Shown piece by piece: positions 38,098 through 46,593 of a stretch of 64,000 bases of DNA. Position numbers and translations under genes: made by a program. Within the stretch, counting starts at the first letter, position 1. Each line of letters begins with the position of its first letter. Under the pieces are notes generated by a model, which ran no database searches, was not told the DNA's origin, and saw only the letters and a list, made by a program, of their open reading frames with translations. The stretch covers positions 62,001-126,000 of the forward strand of contig NZ_JADNGY010000002.1 in assembly GCF_015553625.1 (NCBI RefSeq), given 5' to 3'. This DNA is from Streptococcus australis (GTDB lineage Bacteria; Bacillota; Bacilli; Lactobacillales; Streptococcaceae).

Positions 38098-38400
38098 CTA
38101 ACTTCCCTTTTTCATCAAAAATTGTTTTAAGATAATAATAATTTCATTTTTTTCTTCTTCTGTCAGTTCATATTCCTTCAATAAACTAACAATTTCTTCT
38201 AGTCCATCATCACGTCCTTTTAAAATCTCAAAAGATGCACCAAAGATATCAGCTAATTTTTCTATTGTTTCATCTTTCGGATTTCTCCCTCCGTTCTCCC
38301 ACCTAGCATACTGTGCTTGAGCAACACCTAACTTTTCAGCAACTTCTAATTGAGTAAGTCCTGCATTTAGTCGGGCTTTTTTTATATTGTCTTTTAACAT
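38098..38400 (-). CDS. IME XRE-family repressor
   Basis: 100 aa. A helix-turn-helix spans residues ~4-60: KKARLNAGLTQLEVAEKLGVAQAQYARWENGGRNPKDETIEKLADIFG. The C-terminal ~35 residues are charged and helical, likely for dimerisation. It diverges from the mobility genes across three ACCAAAATGGT palindromes, so it probably controls both itself and the mobilisation operon. Confidence 0.9.
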   Translation of the reverse strand: MLKDNIKKARLNAGLTQLEVAEKLGVAQAQYARWENGGRNPKDETIEKLADIFGASFEILKGRDDGLEEIVSLLKEYELTEEEKNEIIIILKQFLMKKGS

Positions 38401-38424
38401 TTTAAAATTCCTTTCGTTTTCCTA

Positions 38425-38486
38425 TTGACTTATAACCAAAATGGTTGTATTATACTTATATAACCAAAATGGTTATATAAAAACAA
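38425..38486. promoter_or_regulatory. Divergent promoters with two operators of the IME repressor
   Basis: Rightward promoter: TTGACT (38425-38430), 17 bases, TATTAT (38448-38453), with AACCAAAATGGTT at 38434-38446 filling the spacer. Leftward promoter: complement of AAACAA (38481-38486) and ATATAA (38458-38463), 17 bases apart, with a second AACCAAAATGGTT at 38462-38474 in its spacer. Operator centres are 28 bases apart. Confidence 0.8.
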
Positions 38487-38590
38487 AGCATACAAAATAA
38501 GTGATACTAGTTAAATTTATGAGTATGCAAAAACACCCCAGAAAGCTCTGCAAAGCGTTCTGAGGCTTTCGTTTAAAACCAATACAATTA

Positions 38591-38603
38591 TACCAAAATG
38601 GTA
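38591..38603. promoter_or_regulatory. Third operator copy
   Basis: TACCAAAATGGTA shares the ACCAAAATGGT core with the two promoter operators, about 130 bases downstream and 46 bases before the small gene at 38649. It could act as a roadblock or looping site. Confidence 0.65.
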
Positions 38604-38648
38604 ATAAAAAGTCCATAAAAAGCAAGATATGGCTAGATTGAGGATATT

Positions 38649-38831
38649 ATGACATCAACACAGTTGGCATTTCAAAACAACAAAATTAACAATACTCATT
38701 CTTTTTATTCGCCTAGTTTAGAAGAATATATTCAAGTAAATGATGATGTATTTAACGATATTCGAGACGAAGAAATTGAACTTCGAGCACTTGAACTGCT
38801 CTCGAGTTTTCTAGACAAGTATTTTGGGTAG
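38649..38831 (+). CDS. Small IME protein of unknown function
   Basis: 60 aa, acidic (MTSTQLAFQNNKINNTH, then NDDVFNDIRDEEIELRALE). A weak TTGAGGATATT ribosome site precedes the ATG. First frame downstream of the repressed rightward promoter and ahead of the candidate oriT. Function unknown; position suits an accessory mobilisation or regulatory protein. Confidence 0.6.
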   Translation: MTSTQLAFQNNKINNTHSFYSPSLEEYIQVNDDVFNDIRDEEIELRALELLSSFLDKYFG

Positions 38832-38847
38832 TTTAAAAACTAATAAA

Positions 38848-38953
38848 TTAGAGATTGGGAGACAAGTGCAAGGGCGCGGGCCGAAGGCAGAGCGCCCGAA
38901 GCTCGAAGTTCTCCCAATCTCTAACATAAAAGCTGGCGTCTCTAACAGCCAGC
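38848..38953. other. Candidate IME oriT: nested inverted repeats upstream of relaxase
   Basis: Perfect 15-bp arms TTAGAGATTGGGAGA (38848-38862) / TCTCCCAATCTCTAA (38910-38924) enclose a second stem GGGCGC (38872-38877) / GCGCCC (38892-38897). Just after, GCTGGC (38932-38937) / GCCAGC (38948-38953) forms another hairpin starting GCTGGCGT, like GCTGGTGT in Tn916 oriT. It is non-coding, GC-rich against an AT-rich element, and immediately precedes the relaxase gene. Confidence 0.6.
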
Positions 38954-39056
38954 AATCAGATACACTTAAGGCAACGCCCTAAGTAACGAGTCATCGGCAA
39001 AAATCAATAGTAGCAACGAATTACGCAGATTTTAAGCATAGAAAGGAGGCGTTACA

Positions 39057-40049
39057 TTGAAAAATACCATTCAATCTCTACGAGAATATCAAAGTCAAGT
39101 AGATTTATCAAAACTAGAAAAATCTATTTATATCAGCATTGACAGATTAACAGTAATCTTTGATAGTGAGAACCAATCACTTAGACGAATATTTCGTGAA
39201 TTACGAAAATCACTCGATAATATAATTCAAGAATTTAGTATTCAAGAAAATCTAAGAGAAGACTATTTTACTCTTTATAAAACAATAAACGAAGATAGTA
39301 TAAATCTAATTTTCTTCCAACTATCGGATTATGGTGGTTATCAAGTCATACGCCTAGACTTCAACCCAAACTCACTAAAAGAATTTGAGGGTTTACAAGT
39401 GTGGAGGCAGATTATGAATTACGCTCGATTAAATCGATTAGAAATTAGACTGTCACGATTAGACCTTGCTTTTGATATCTTTAATAGGCCAGAAATAGTT
39501 TTTTTACAACATATCAAAGGAGGAGTTAGTCATAAAATATTCTACGGTAGAGGGGGCAATATAGAAAGTAAATACTGGGGTGCAAGTGGTAGCAACGTTC
39601 AAGTACGTTTATACGATAAGAATATAGAGGTATTAAGTCACAAAAGAGCTGATAAATTAAATATAGAAAGCAAACCTTTTTGGTGGCGGTTAGAGTTCCA
39701 ACTTCGAACAAAAGCTATAAACGAGGAAACAATTTCAGAGATTTCTAAACGATTGGAGAATTTTAGCTTTTTTAGTCTTTCAAGTGTTCCAGATGATAGC
39801 AAAGCATTTGCTTATATCTTTCTCCATGAACCTGCACTCTTACCCGAATTATTCCCCTATCTGAAACCTAACACTATTAGAGTTAAAAAGACTAGGCTTA
39901 GAAAACATTTAAAAGCATTTGATAGTAGCTCATTTTCTTTAGAGCTACAAGATGCACTTAAAGAACAAACCCCACGATTAAATAATGAACTCAAACAATT
40001 AATAGGAGAATTCCTAGAACTTACTAGTAAAGGAGAAATTGATTTATGA
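39057..40049 (+). CDS. Rep_trans-type relaxase/replication initiator (IME)
   Basis: 330 aa from TTG 39057, seven bases after AAAGGAGG. The Rep_trans (PF02486, MOBT-like) core is visible: RLSRLDLAFDIFN (catalytic-region acidic residues), KYWGASGSNVQVRLYDKNIE and FWWRLEFQLR. No N-terminal helix-turn-helix, unlike Orf20. It probably nicks the IME oriT for mobilisation by the host ICE and for rolling-circle maintenance. It overlaps the next gene by four bases. Confidence 0.9.
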   Translation: MKNTIQSLREYQSQVDLSKLEKSIYISIDRLTVIFDSENQSLRRIFRELRKSLDNIIQEFSIQENLREDYFTLYKTINEDSINLIFFQLSDYGGYQVIRLDFNPNSLKEFEGLQVWRQIMNYARLNRLEIRLSRLDLAFDIFNRPEIVFLQHIKGGVSHKIFYGRGGNIESKYWGASGSNVQVRLYDKNIEVLSHKRADKLNIESKPFWWRLEFQLRTKAINEETISEISKRLENFSFFSLSSVPDDSKAFAYIFLHEPALLPELFPYLKPNTIRVKKTRLRKHLKAFDSSSFSLELQDALKEQTPRLNNELKQLIGEFLELTSKGEIDL

Positions 40050-40249
40050 ACGATAAATTAACTATGACAGTACAAGAAATTATGGACTTAGGTTTTTCAA
40101 AATGGACTGCTTATAATATTTTACGGCAAGCAAAACATATTATGGTCGAGCGTGGTTTCGATTTCTATAACAATAAAGGACTTGGAACTGTTCCAGTATC
40201 AGTTGTAGCAGAGATACTTGGATTGGAGGAACTACATGTCAAAAACTAG
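40046..40249 (+). CDS. DUF3173 protein (probable recombination directionality factor)
   Basis: 67 aa. MTVQEIMDLGFSKWTAYNIL, then QAKHIMVERGFDFYNNKGLG, fits the DUF3173 family, small helix-turn-helix proteins usually found directly before IME or prophage-like tyrosine integrases. It overlaps relaxase (4 bases) and integrase (14 bases) genes. A role in excision is inferred from position. Confidence 0.82.
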   Translation: MNDKLTMTVQEIMDLGFSKWTAYNILRQAKHIMVERGFDFYNNKGLGTVPVSVVAEILGLEELHVKN

Positions 40250-41375
40250 ATATACCGGTGTTACGAAAGATGATAAGACTGGCAAATATACTTATTATTT
40301 TAAAGCTGGAGTTGACCTAGCTACTGGTAAACCTTATCAAGAACGTAGACGTGGTTTTCAAACCGCAAAAGAAGCCTTTGAAGCACGTACAAGAGCCTTG
40401 AATAAGATACAACAAAAAGGAGGAATTAAGCATACTCAATGGACTTTTAAGCAGTTTATGGAAGAAGTTTTTATGCCAAATTATTACGCTACAACAAGTC
40501 CGGATCTCGAACGCAGACGTCAAGTTATATTCGATGAATTTATTCAATACTTTGGTAAGAAAAAACCTAGAGAAATTACTACTTATGATGTGATTAATTA
40601 TAGAAACGGTTTATTAGAGAGATATTCAAATTCATATGCAAGAAACAAGATGACTTTGCTTAATCAAGTTTTGAAAACTGCAAAAAAATATGGGTTGATT
40701 TTTCATGAAATTCCCACAAGTAATATCAGTCCAATTCCAATCATAAAAAAACATATAGATTTTTGGACAAAAGACGAGTTCCAAAAAGTAATACAATCAC
40801 TTGATAAAAAGAGTTATTTTGAACACTTTGTTTATACGCTTTTTTGGCTTTATTATTTTACAGGAATGCGTGTAAATGAGGCGACTGCTCTTTATTGGGA
40901 AGATGTAGATTTTGAAAAGAAAACTCTAGCAATCAATCACAACTTACAGTATATAAACCGTGAAAATTGGGTTCGGCGTAACAAACTAAAAACTGAAAGC
41001 TCCAGACGAACTATTGGCCTTGATGATAATACTCTAAACGTACTTAAAGAATGGAAAGAACGACAAGCAAAAGTTGACAAGATACCATTCATTCTATCAC
41101 TTGATGGAAATCCATATCGTAAACGTAGTATTAGAGACCAGATTCTAAAATATTCTAAACGAGCAGGAGTTAAATACATTCAACCAAAAGGTTTAAGACA
41201 CTCCCATGCGTCATTACTTATTAATGAATATAATGTAAATGCTCTATATATTCAAAGACGATTAGGTCATTCTGATGTCAAAACTACACTTAGCATTTAT
41301 AGTCATTTATACCCAAACGCTGATTCCGAATTAACAGATAAACTCAATCTCATATCAAGTGATTTTATCGACTAA
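40236..41375 (+). CDS. IME tyrosine integrase
   Basis: 379 aa from ATG 40236 with GGAGG six bases upstream. An N-terminal arm-binding domain (RYTGVTKDDKTGKYTYYFK) and a SAM-like core-binding domain precede the catalytic domain. Catalytic residues: Arg in TGMRVNEATAL, His-X-X-Arg in GLRHSHASLL, His in RRLGHSDVKTT, Tyr in SIYSHLYP. It should recombine the 8-bp TTTCTAAC core within ICE oriT. Confidence 0.94.
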   Translation: MSKTRYTGVTKDDKTGKYTYYFKAGVDLATGKPYQERRRGFQTAKEAFEARTRALNKIQQKGGIKHTQWTFKQFMEEVFMPNYYATTSPDLERRRQVIFDEFIQYFGKKKPREITTYDVINYRNGLLERYSNSYARNKMTLLNQVLKTAKKYGLIFHEIPTSNISPIPIIKKHIDFWTKDEFQKVIQSLDKKSYFEHFVYTLFWLYYFTGMRVNEATALYWEDVDFEKKTLAINHNLQYINRENWVRRNKLKTESSRRTIGLDDNTLNVLKEWKERQAKVDKIPFILSLDGNPYRKRSIRDQILKYSKRAGVKYIQPKGLRHSHASLLINEYNVNALYIQRRLGHSDVKTTLSIYSHLYPNADSELTDKLNLISSDFID

Positions 41376-41384
41376 ATCTCTTTG

Positions 41385-41402
41385 GCTACCAAATTAGCTA
41401 CC
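41385..41402. repeat. GCTACC direct repeats near IME right end
   Basis: GCTACC at 41385-41390 and 41397-41402 (GGCTACCAAATTAGCTACCA), ten bases past the integrase stop. Same motif pair as at 36541-36557. Confidence 0.55.
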
Positions 41403-41473
41403 AAAAAAAGAAAATACGCCTCAAAAGCCTCATTTTAAAGGGCTTTTTTTCATATTTTCCCACTATTTCTAAC

Positions 41474-41595
41474 AGGGGGGTACAAATCGACAGGAAACAG
41501 TCAAAAAAACATTAGAAAATCCTTTGGTTACAAGGGATTTACAAAATTTCAGCGTATGTCAAATGGGCTTTAAAAGTTGACATACGCCTTTTTGA
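41474..41595. other. Tn916 oriT region, right part
   Basis: Begins AGGGGGG, the lost arm of the oriT-side hairpin, and continues with Tn916 sequence to orf20. A perfect 11-bp stem GCGTATGTCAA (41552-41562) / TTGACATACGC (41577-41587) followed by CTTTTTG sits just before orf20; it may be a terminator or part of oriT. Confidence 0.75.
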
Positions 41596-42801
41596 TTGGA
41601 GGGATTTTTACTGAATGAACAAACTTGGTTACAGCATTTAAAAGAAAAACGCTTGGCTTATGGACTATCTCAAAACCGTTTAGCTGTTGCGACTGGTATT
41701 ACAAGGCAGTATCTAAGCGATATTGAAACAGGAAAAGTCAAGCCATCAGAGGATTTACAGCAGTCCCTTTGGGAAGCTCTGGAACGCTTCAATCCCGACG
41801 CTCCCCTTGAAATGCTGTTTGATTATGTAAGGATTCGCTTTCCGACAACAGACGTACAGCAGGTGGTCGAAAACATCTTACAACTGAAACTGTCCTATTT
41901 TCTTCATGAGGACTATGGTTTCTATTCTTATTCAGAGCATTATGCTTTAGGCGACATATTCGTCCTTTGCTCCCATGAACTGGACAAAGGAGTTCTGGTG
42001 GAATTGAAAGGTCGTGGGTGCAGACAATTTGAAAGCTATCTTCTGGCACAACAAAGAAGCTGGTATGAGTTCTTTATGGACGTTTTGGTGGCTGGCGGTG
42101 TGATGAAACGCCTTGACCTTGCCATTAACGATAAGACAGGGATTTTGAATATCCCTGTACTCACTGAAAAGTGCCAACAGGAAGAATGTATCTCCGTCTT
42201 CCGCAGTTTTAAAAGCTATCGCAGTGGCGAACTGGTACGCAAAGAGGAAAAGGAATGTATGGGAAACACCCTCTATATCGGTTCATTACAAAGTGAAGTT
42301 TATTTCTGTATCTATGAAAAGGACTACGAGCAGTACAAGAAAAATGATATTCCCATTGAAGACGCAGAAGTAAAAAACCGTTTTGAGATTCGATTGAAAA
42401 ATGAGCGTGCCTATTATGCAGTCCGTGATTTACTCGTCTATGACAATCCAGAGCATACCGCCTTTAAAATTATCAATCGGTATATCCGTTTTGTAGATAA
42501 AGACGATTCCAAACCTCGTTCTGATTGGAAACTGAATGAAGAATGGGCTTGGTTTATTGGGAACAATCGTGAACGATTAAAACTAACCACAAAACCAGAG
42601 CCTTACTCCTTCCAAAGGACGCTGAACTGGCTATCTCATCAAGTTGCCCCGACCTTAAAGGTTGCGATTAAACTTGATGAAATCAACCAGACGCAGGTTG
42701 TAAAAGACATTCTCGACCATGCGAAACTGACAGACCGACACAAGCAGATTTTGAAGCAACAGTCAGTAAAAGAACAGGACGTGATAACAACAAAAAAATA
42801 A
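41596..42801 (+). CDS. Tn916 Orf20 relaxase (MOBT, Rep_trans)
   Basis: 401 aa from TTG 41596. The GGAGGG that overlaps this codon could instead serve the CTG at 41611, giving 396 aa; the start is not certain. An XRE-type helix-turn-helix (LSQNRLAVATGITRQYLSDIETGK) precedes the Rep_trans catalytic domain (MKRLDLAINDKTG, NTLYIGSLQSEVYFCIYEKDYEQ, NRFEIRLKNERAYYAV). It nicks oriT, assisted by Int in Tn916. The IME has placed 5 kb between its oriT hairpin and this gene. Confidence 0.95.
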   Translation: MEGFLLNEQTWLQHLKEKRLAYGLSQNRLAVATGITRQYLSDIETGKVKPSEDLQQSLWEALERFNPDAPLEMLFDYVRIRFPTTDVQQVVENILQLKLSYFLHEDYGFYSYSEHYALGDIFVLCSHELDKGVLVELKGRGCRQFESYLLAQQRSWYEFFMDVLVAGGVMKRLDLAINDKTGILNIPVLTEKCQQEECISVFRSFKSYRSGELVRKEEKECMGNTLYIGSLQSEVYFCIYEKDYEQYKKNDIPIEDAEVKNRFEIRLKNERAYYAVRDLLVYDNPEHTAFKIINRYIRFVDKDDSKPRSDWKLNEEWAWFIGNNRERLKLTTKPEPYSFQRTLNWLSHQVAPTLKVAIKLDEINQTQVVKDILDHAKLTDRHKQILKQQSVKEQDVITTKK

Positions 42802-42843
42802 CTCAAATACAAATTCATTGAATATAGAGAGGAGAACATTTTT

Positions 42844-43065
42844 ATGAATTTTGGACAAAACCTTTATAACTGGTTTCTATCAAACGCTCAATCACTGGTG
42901 CTTTTAGCAATCGTTGTGATTGGCTTGTATCTTGGCTTCAAGCGTGAGTTTAGCAAACTGATTGGCTTTTTAATTATTGCGATTATTGCGGTTGGCTTAG
43001 TCTTCAACGCTGCTGGAGTAAAAGACATTTTACTAGAGCTATTCAATCGCATTATTGGTGCTTAA
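42844..43065 (+). CDS. Tn916 Orf19-like membrane protein
   Basis: 73 aa with two hydrophobic segments (LVLLAIVVIGLYLGF and LIGFLIIAIIAVGLVF). A TcpD-like small membrane protein of the transfer channel in Tn916/pCW3-type systems; GAGGAGAAC ribosome site. Confidence 0.88.
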   Translation: MNFGQNLYNWFLSNAQSLVLLAIVVIGLYLGFKREFSKLIGFLIIAIIAVGLVFNAAGVKDILLELFNRIIGA

Positions 43066-43181
43066 ATAAAACCGTTCTTTTGTGGAATATAAGTGGTTTT
43101 CTTATGTTCCGCAAAGGAATGGTACACCAAACGAAGTGCGGTAGGGATTTTTGAATCTCTACAAAGAAAGGACGTGAATAT

Positions 43182-43679
43182 ATGGACGATATGCAAGTCT
43201 ATATTGCGAATTTAGGCAAATACAATGAGGGCGAATTGGTCGGTGCGTGGTTTACCTTTCCCATTGACTTTGAGGAAGTCAAAGAGAAAATCGGCTTGAA
43301 TGATGAATATGAGGAATACGCCATTCATGACTACGAGTTACCCTTTACGGTTGACGAATACACTTCCATTGGCGAACTCAATCGACTATGGGAAATGGTA
43401 TCGGAATTACCCGAAGAATTACAATCGGAGCTATCTGCTCTGCTCACTCATTTTTCAAGCATTGAAGAACTAAGCGAACATCAAGAGGATATTATCATTC
43501 ATTCCGATTGTGATGATATGTATGACGTGGCACGCTACTACATTGAAGAAACGGGTGCTTTAGGCGAAGTACCAGCTAGTCTTCAAAACTATATTGATTA
43601 TCAAGCCTATGGTCGGGATTTAGACCTTTCAGGAACGTTTATCTCAACCAATCATGGGATTTTTGAAATCGTCTATTAA
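43182..43679 (+). CDS. ardA: ArdA antirestriction protein (Tn916 Orf18)
   Basis: 165 aa, strongly acidic. ArdA mimics bent B-form DNA and blocks type I restriction enzymes, protecting the element after entry. MQVYIANLGKYNEGELVGAWFTFPIDFEEVKEKIG and the closing DLDLSGTFISTNHGIFEIVY segment are diagnostic. AAAGGACGTG ribosome site. Confidence 0.95.
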   Translation: MDDMQVYIANLGKYNEGELVGAWFTFPIDFEEVKEKIGLNDEYEEYAIHDYELPFTVDEYTSIGELNRLWEMVSELPEELQSELSALLTHFSSIEELSEHQEDIIIHSDCDDMYDVARYYIEETGALGEVPASLQNYIDYQAYGRDLDLSGTFISTNHGIFEIVY

Positions 43680-43767
43680 ATCTGTCGGTACATTACTACT
43701 GGCAGATTTTCTATTTTACGGGGTGGCTCAATCAGCTACCCCTATTTTTTATGAAAGGATTGATTAC

Positions 43768-44160
43768 ATGAAGAAAATACGAAGCTATACCAGTATCTGG
43801 TCTGTGGAAAAGGTACTGTATTCTATCAATGATTTTAGACTTCCGTTTCCCATAACCTTTACGCAAATGACATGGTTTGTCGTGTCACTCTTTGCAGTGA
43901 TGATACTTGGCAACTTGCCCCCTCTTTCCATGATAGAGGGAGCATTTCTCAAATACTTTGGGATTCCTGTGGCTTTCACATGGTTTATGTCTACAAAAAC
44001 TTTTGATGGTAAAAAGCCTTATGGATTTTTGAAGTCTGTCATTGCTTATGCACTGCGACCAAAGCTGACCTATGCAGGAAAAAAAGTAACGCTTGGCAGA
44101 AACCAGCCACAAGAAGCCATTACAGCAGTTAGGAGTGAATTTTATGGCATATCCAATTAA
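43768..44160 (+). CDS. Tn916 Orf17: TcpE-family conjugation membrane protein
   Basis: 130 aa from ATG 43768 (AAAGGA upstream); a longer frame from 43654 overlaps ardA and lacks a ribosome site. YTSIWSVEKVLYSINDFRLPFPI, two central hydrophobic segments, then SVIAYALRPK fit TcpE, a channel membrane component. The end overlaps the VirB4-like gene start by 17 bases. Confidence 0.9.
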   Translation: MKKIRSYTSIWSVEKVLYSINDFRLPFPITFTQMTWFVVSLFAVMILGNLPPLSMIEGAFLKYFGIPVAFTWFMSTKTFDGKKPYGFLKSVIAYALRPKLTYAGKKVTLGRNQPQEAITAVRSEFYGISN

Positions 44161-46591
44161 ATACATTGAAAACAATCTCGTCTGGAATAAAGACGGGGAA
44201 TGTTATGCTTACTATGAGCTTGTTCCTTACAATTACTCATTTCTAAGTCCAGAACAGAAAATACAAGTGCATGATTCTTTCAGACAGCTTATCGCACAAA
44301 ATCGTGATGGCAAAATTCATGCTTTACAAATCAGTACAGAATCCAGCATACGTTCTGCACAAGAGCGTTCCAAAAATGAAGTCACTGGCAAGCTCAAAGC
44401 GGTTGCCTATGACAAAATCGACCAACAGACAGACGCTTTAATATCCATGATTGGCGAAAATCAAGTGAACTACCGTTTCTTTATCGGCTTTAAGTTGCTT
44501 CTCAACGATCAGGAGTTTTCTATGAAAAGTCTTACCGTTGAAGCAAAAAATGCTTTGTCTGATTTTGTCTATGATGTGAACCATAAGCTGATGGGCGATT
44601 TTGTTAGTATGAGTAATGATGAAATCCTGCGTTTTCAGAAGATGGAAAAGCTCTTAGAAAATAAAATCTCTCGTCGTTTCAAAATCCGCAGGTTAGATAA
44701 GGACGACTTCGGCTATCTGATTGAACACCTTTACGGACAGACAGGCACTGCCTATGAAGAGTATGAGTACCATCTATCAAAGAAAAAGCTGGATAATGAA
44801 ACGCTGATTAAATACTATGACTTGATTAAGCCTACTCGCTGTTTGGTGGAAGAAAAACAGCGATATTTGAAAATCCAGCAGGAAGATGAAACCGTCTATG
44901 TAGCTTACTTTACCATTAACAGCATTGTCGGAGAACTGGACTTCCCGTCCTCTGAAATCTTCTACTACCAGCAACAGCAATTTACATTCCCGATTGATAC
45001 GTCAATGAATGTGGAAATTGTAGCGAATCGTAAAGCCCTATCTACTGTCCGCAATAAAAAGAAAGAACTGAAAGACTTGGATAACCACGCTTGGCAAAGT
45101 GATAATGAAACCAGCTCCAATGTGGCGGAAGCTCTGGAAAGTGTGAATGAGCTGGAAACCAATTTAGACCAAAGCAAGGAATCTATGTACAAGCTGTCTT
45201 ATGTGGTAAGGGTATCAGCAAATGATCTTGACGAACTCAAACGTCGTTGTAATGAAGTGAAAGATTTTTATGACGATTTAAGCGTAAAACTGGTACGACC
45301 ATTTGGGGATATGCTCGGCTTACATGAAGAATTTTTACCTGCCAGCAAGCGTTATATGAATGATTATATTCAATACGTGACCTCTGATTTCCTCGCTGGT
45401 TTAGGTTTTGGTGCTACTCAAATGCTGGGGGAAAATGAGGGGATTTATGTTGGCTACAGCTTAGATACTGGACGCAATGTCTATCTGAAACCTGCTCTTG
45501 CCAGTCAAGGGGTTAAGGGTTCAGTAACCAATGCGTTAGCGTCGGCTTTTGTTGGTTCGCTGGGTGGTGGTAAATCCTTTGCGAATAACCTTATCGTCTA
45601 TTATGCGGTGCTTTATGGGGCACAAGCAGTGATTGTAGACCCAAAAGCAGAACGTGGCAGATGGAAAGAAACCTTGCCAGAGATTTCCCATGAAATCAAT
45701 ATCGTCACTCTGACTTCTGATGAGAAAAACAAAGGCTTACTTGACCCTTATGTGATTATGAAAAATCCCAAAGATTCTGAATCACTGGCTATTGATATTC
45801 TGACATTCCTTACGGGGATTTCCTCTCGTGATGGGGAACGCTTCCCAATCCTTAGAAAAGCCATTCGTGCAGTAACCAATAGTGAAGTACGAGGGTTGAT
45901 GAAAGTGATTGAGGAATTACGGGTTGAGAATACGCCACTAAGTACCAGTATAGCCGACCATATCGAAAGTTTTACAGACTATGACTTTGCACATTTATTA
46001 TTCAGTAATGGTTATGTGGAGCAGTCTATCAGCTTAGAAAAACAACTGAACATTATACAGGTTGCGGACTTGGTACTTCCCGACAAGGAAACTTCCTTTG
46101 AGGAATATACCACTATGGAGCTTTTATCCGTTGCTATGCTGATTGTCATTAGTACCTTTGCTTTAGACTTTATCCATACAGACCGAAGCATTTTCAAGAT
46201 TGTAGATTTAGACGAAGCATGGAGCTTTTTACAGGTAGCACAAGGAAAAACACTATCTATGAAGCTGGTTCGGGCTGGTCGTGCTATGAACGCTGGGGTA
46301 TATTTCGTGACCCAAAATACAGACGACCTCTTAGATGAAAAACTGAAAAATAACCTCGGCTTAAAATTTGCATTTCGTTCCACTGACCTTAACGAGATTA
46401 AAAAGACCTTAGCCTTTTTTGGTGTAGACCCAGAGGACGAAAACAATCAGAAGCGATTGCGTGATTTGGAAAACGGGCAATGCCTTATCAGTGATTTATA
46501 TGGTCGTGTCGGTGTGATACAGTTCCACCCTGTATTTGAAGAACTGCTCCATGCCTTTGATACCAGACCACCTGTGCGAAAAGAGGTGTAA
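44144..46591 (+). CDS. Tn916 Orf16: VirB4-like conjugation ATPase
   Basis: 815 aa from ATG 44144 (AGGAG seven bases upstream). Walker A GSLGGGKSFANN (about residue 470) and Walker B KIVDLDEAWSFL energise the type IV secretion channel. MAYPIKYIENNLVWNKDGE is the standard Orf16 start; the earlier ATG at 44093 lies in orf17. No disruption seen. Confidence 0.95.
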   Translation: MAYPIKYIENNLVWNKDGECYAYYELVPYNYSFLSPEQKIQVHDSFRQLIAQNRDGKIHALQISTESSIRSAQERSKNEVTGKLKAVAYDKIDQQTDALISMIGENQVNYRFFIGFKLLLNDQEFSMKSLTVEAKNALSDFVYDVNHKLMGDFVSMSNDEILRFQKMEKLLENKISRRFKIRRLDKDDFGYLIEHLYGQTGTAYEEYEYHLSKKKLDNETLIKYYDLIKPTRCLVEEKQRYLKIQQEDETVYVAYFTINSIVGELDFPSSEIFYYQQQQFTFPIDTSMNVEIVANRKALSTVRNKKKELKDLDNHAWQSDNETSSNVAEALESVNELETNLDQSKESMYKLSYVVRVSANDLDELKRRCNEVKDFYDDLSVKLVRPFGDMLGLHEEFLPASKRYMNDYIQYVTSDFLAGLGFGATQMLGENEGIYVGYSLDTGRNVYLKPALASQGVKGSVTNALASAFVGSLGGGKSFANNLIVYYAVLYGAQAVIVDPKAERGRWKETLPEISHEINIVTLTSDEKNKGLLDPYVIMKNPKDSESLAIDILTFLTGISSRDGERFPILRKAIRAVTNSEVRGLMKVIEELRVENTPLSTSIADHIESFTDYDFAHLLFSNGYVEQSISLEKQLNIIQVADLVLPDKETSFEEYTTMELLSVAMLIVISTFALDFIHTDRSIFKIVDLDEAWSFLQVAQGKTLSMKLVRAGRAMNAGVYFVTQNTDDLLDEKLKNNLGLKFAFRSTDLNEIKKTLAFFGVDPEDENNQKRLRDLENGQCLISDLYGRVGVIQFHPVFEELLHAFDTRPPVRKEV

Positions 46592-46593
46592 AT

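Larger units (their letters stand above)
36441..41473 (+). mobile_element. IME inserted in Tn916 oriT
   Basis: Direct repeats TTTCTAAC at 36441-36448 and 41466-41473 flank a 5,025-bp unit. Excision rejoins CCCCCC-G-TTTCTAAC-A-GGGGGG, restoring the Tn916 hairpin. The insert is visibly richer in A+T than the ICE. It encodes XRE regulator, small protein, Rep_trans relaxase, DUF3173 protein and tyrosine integrase on the plus strand, and a decayed peptide cluster on the minus strand. Streptococcal IMEs with tyrosine integrases targeting ICE oriT sites are an established class. Confidence 0.92.

Noticed and set aside
39526-39711. Minus-strand frame within the IME relaxase gene
   Set aside because: It lies wholly inside a well-supported gene and has no start signals.
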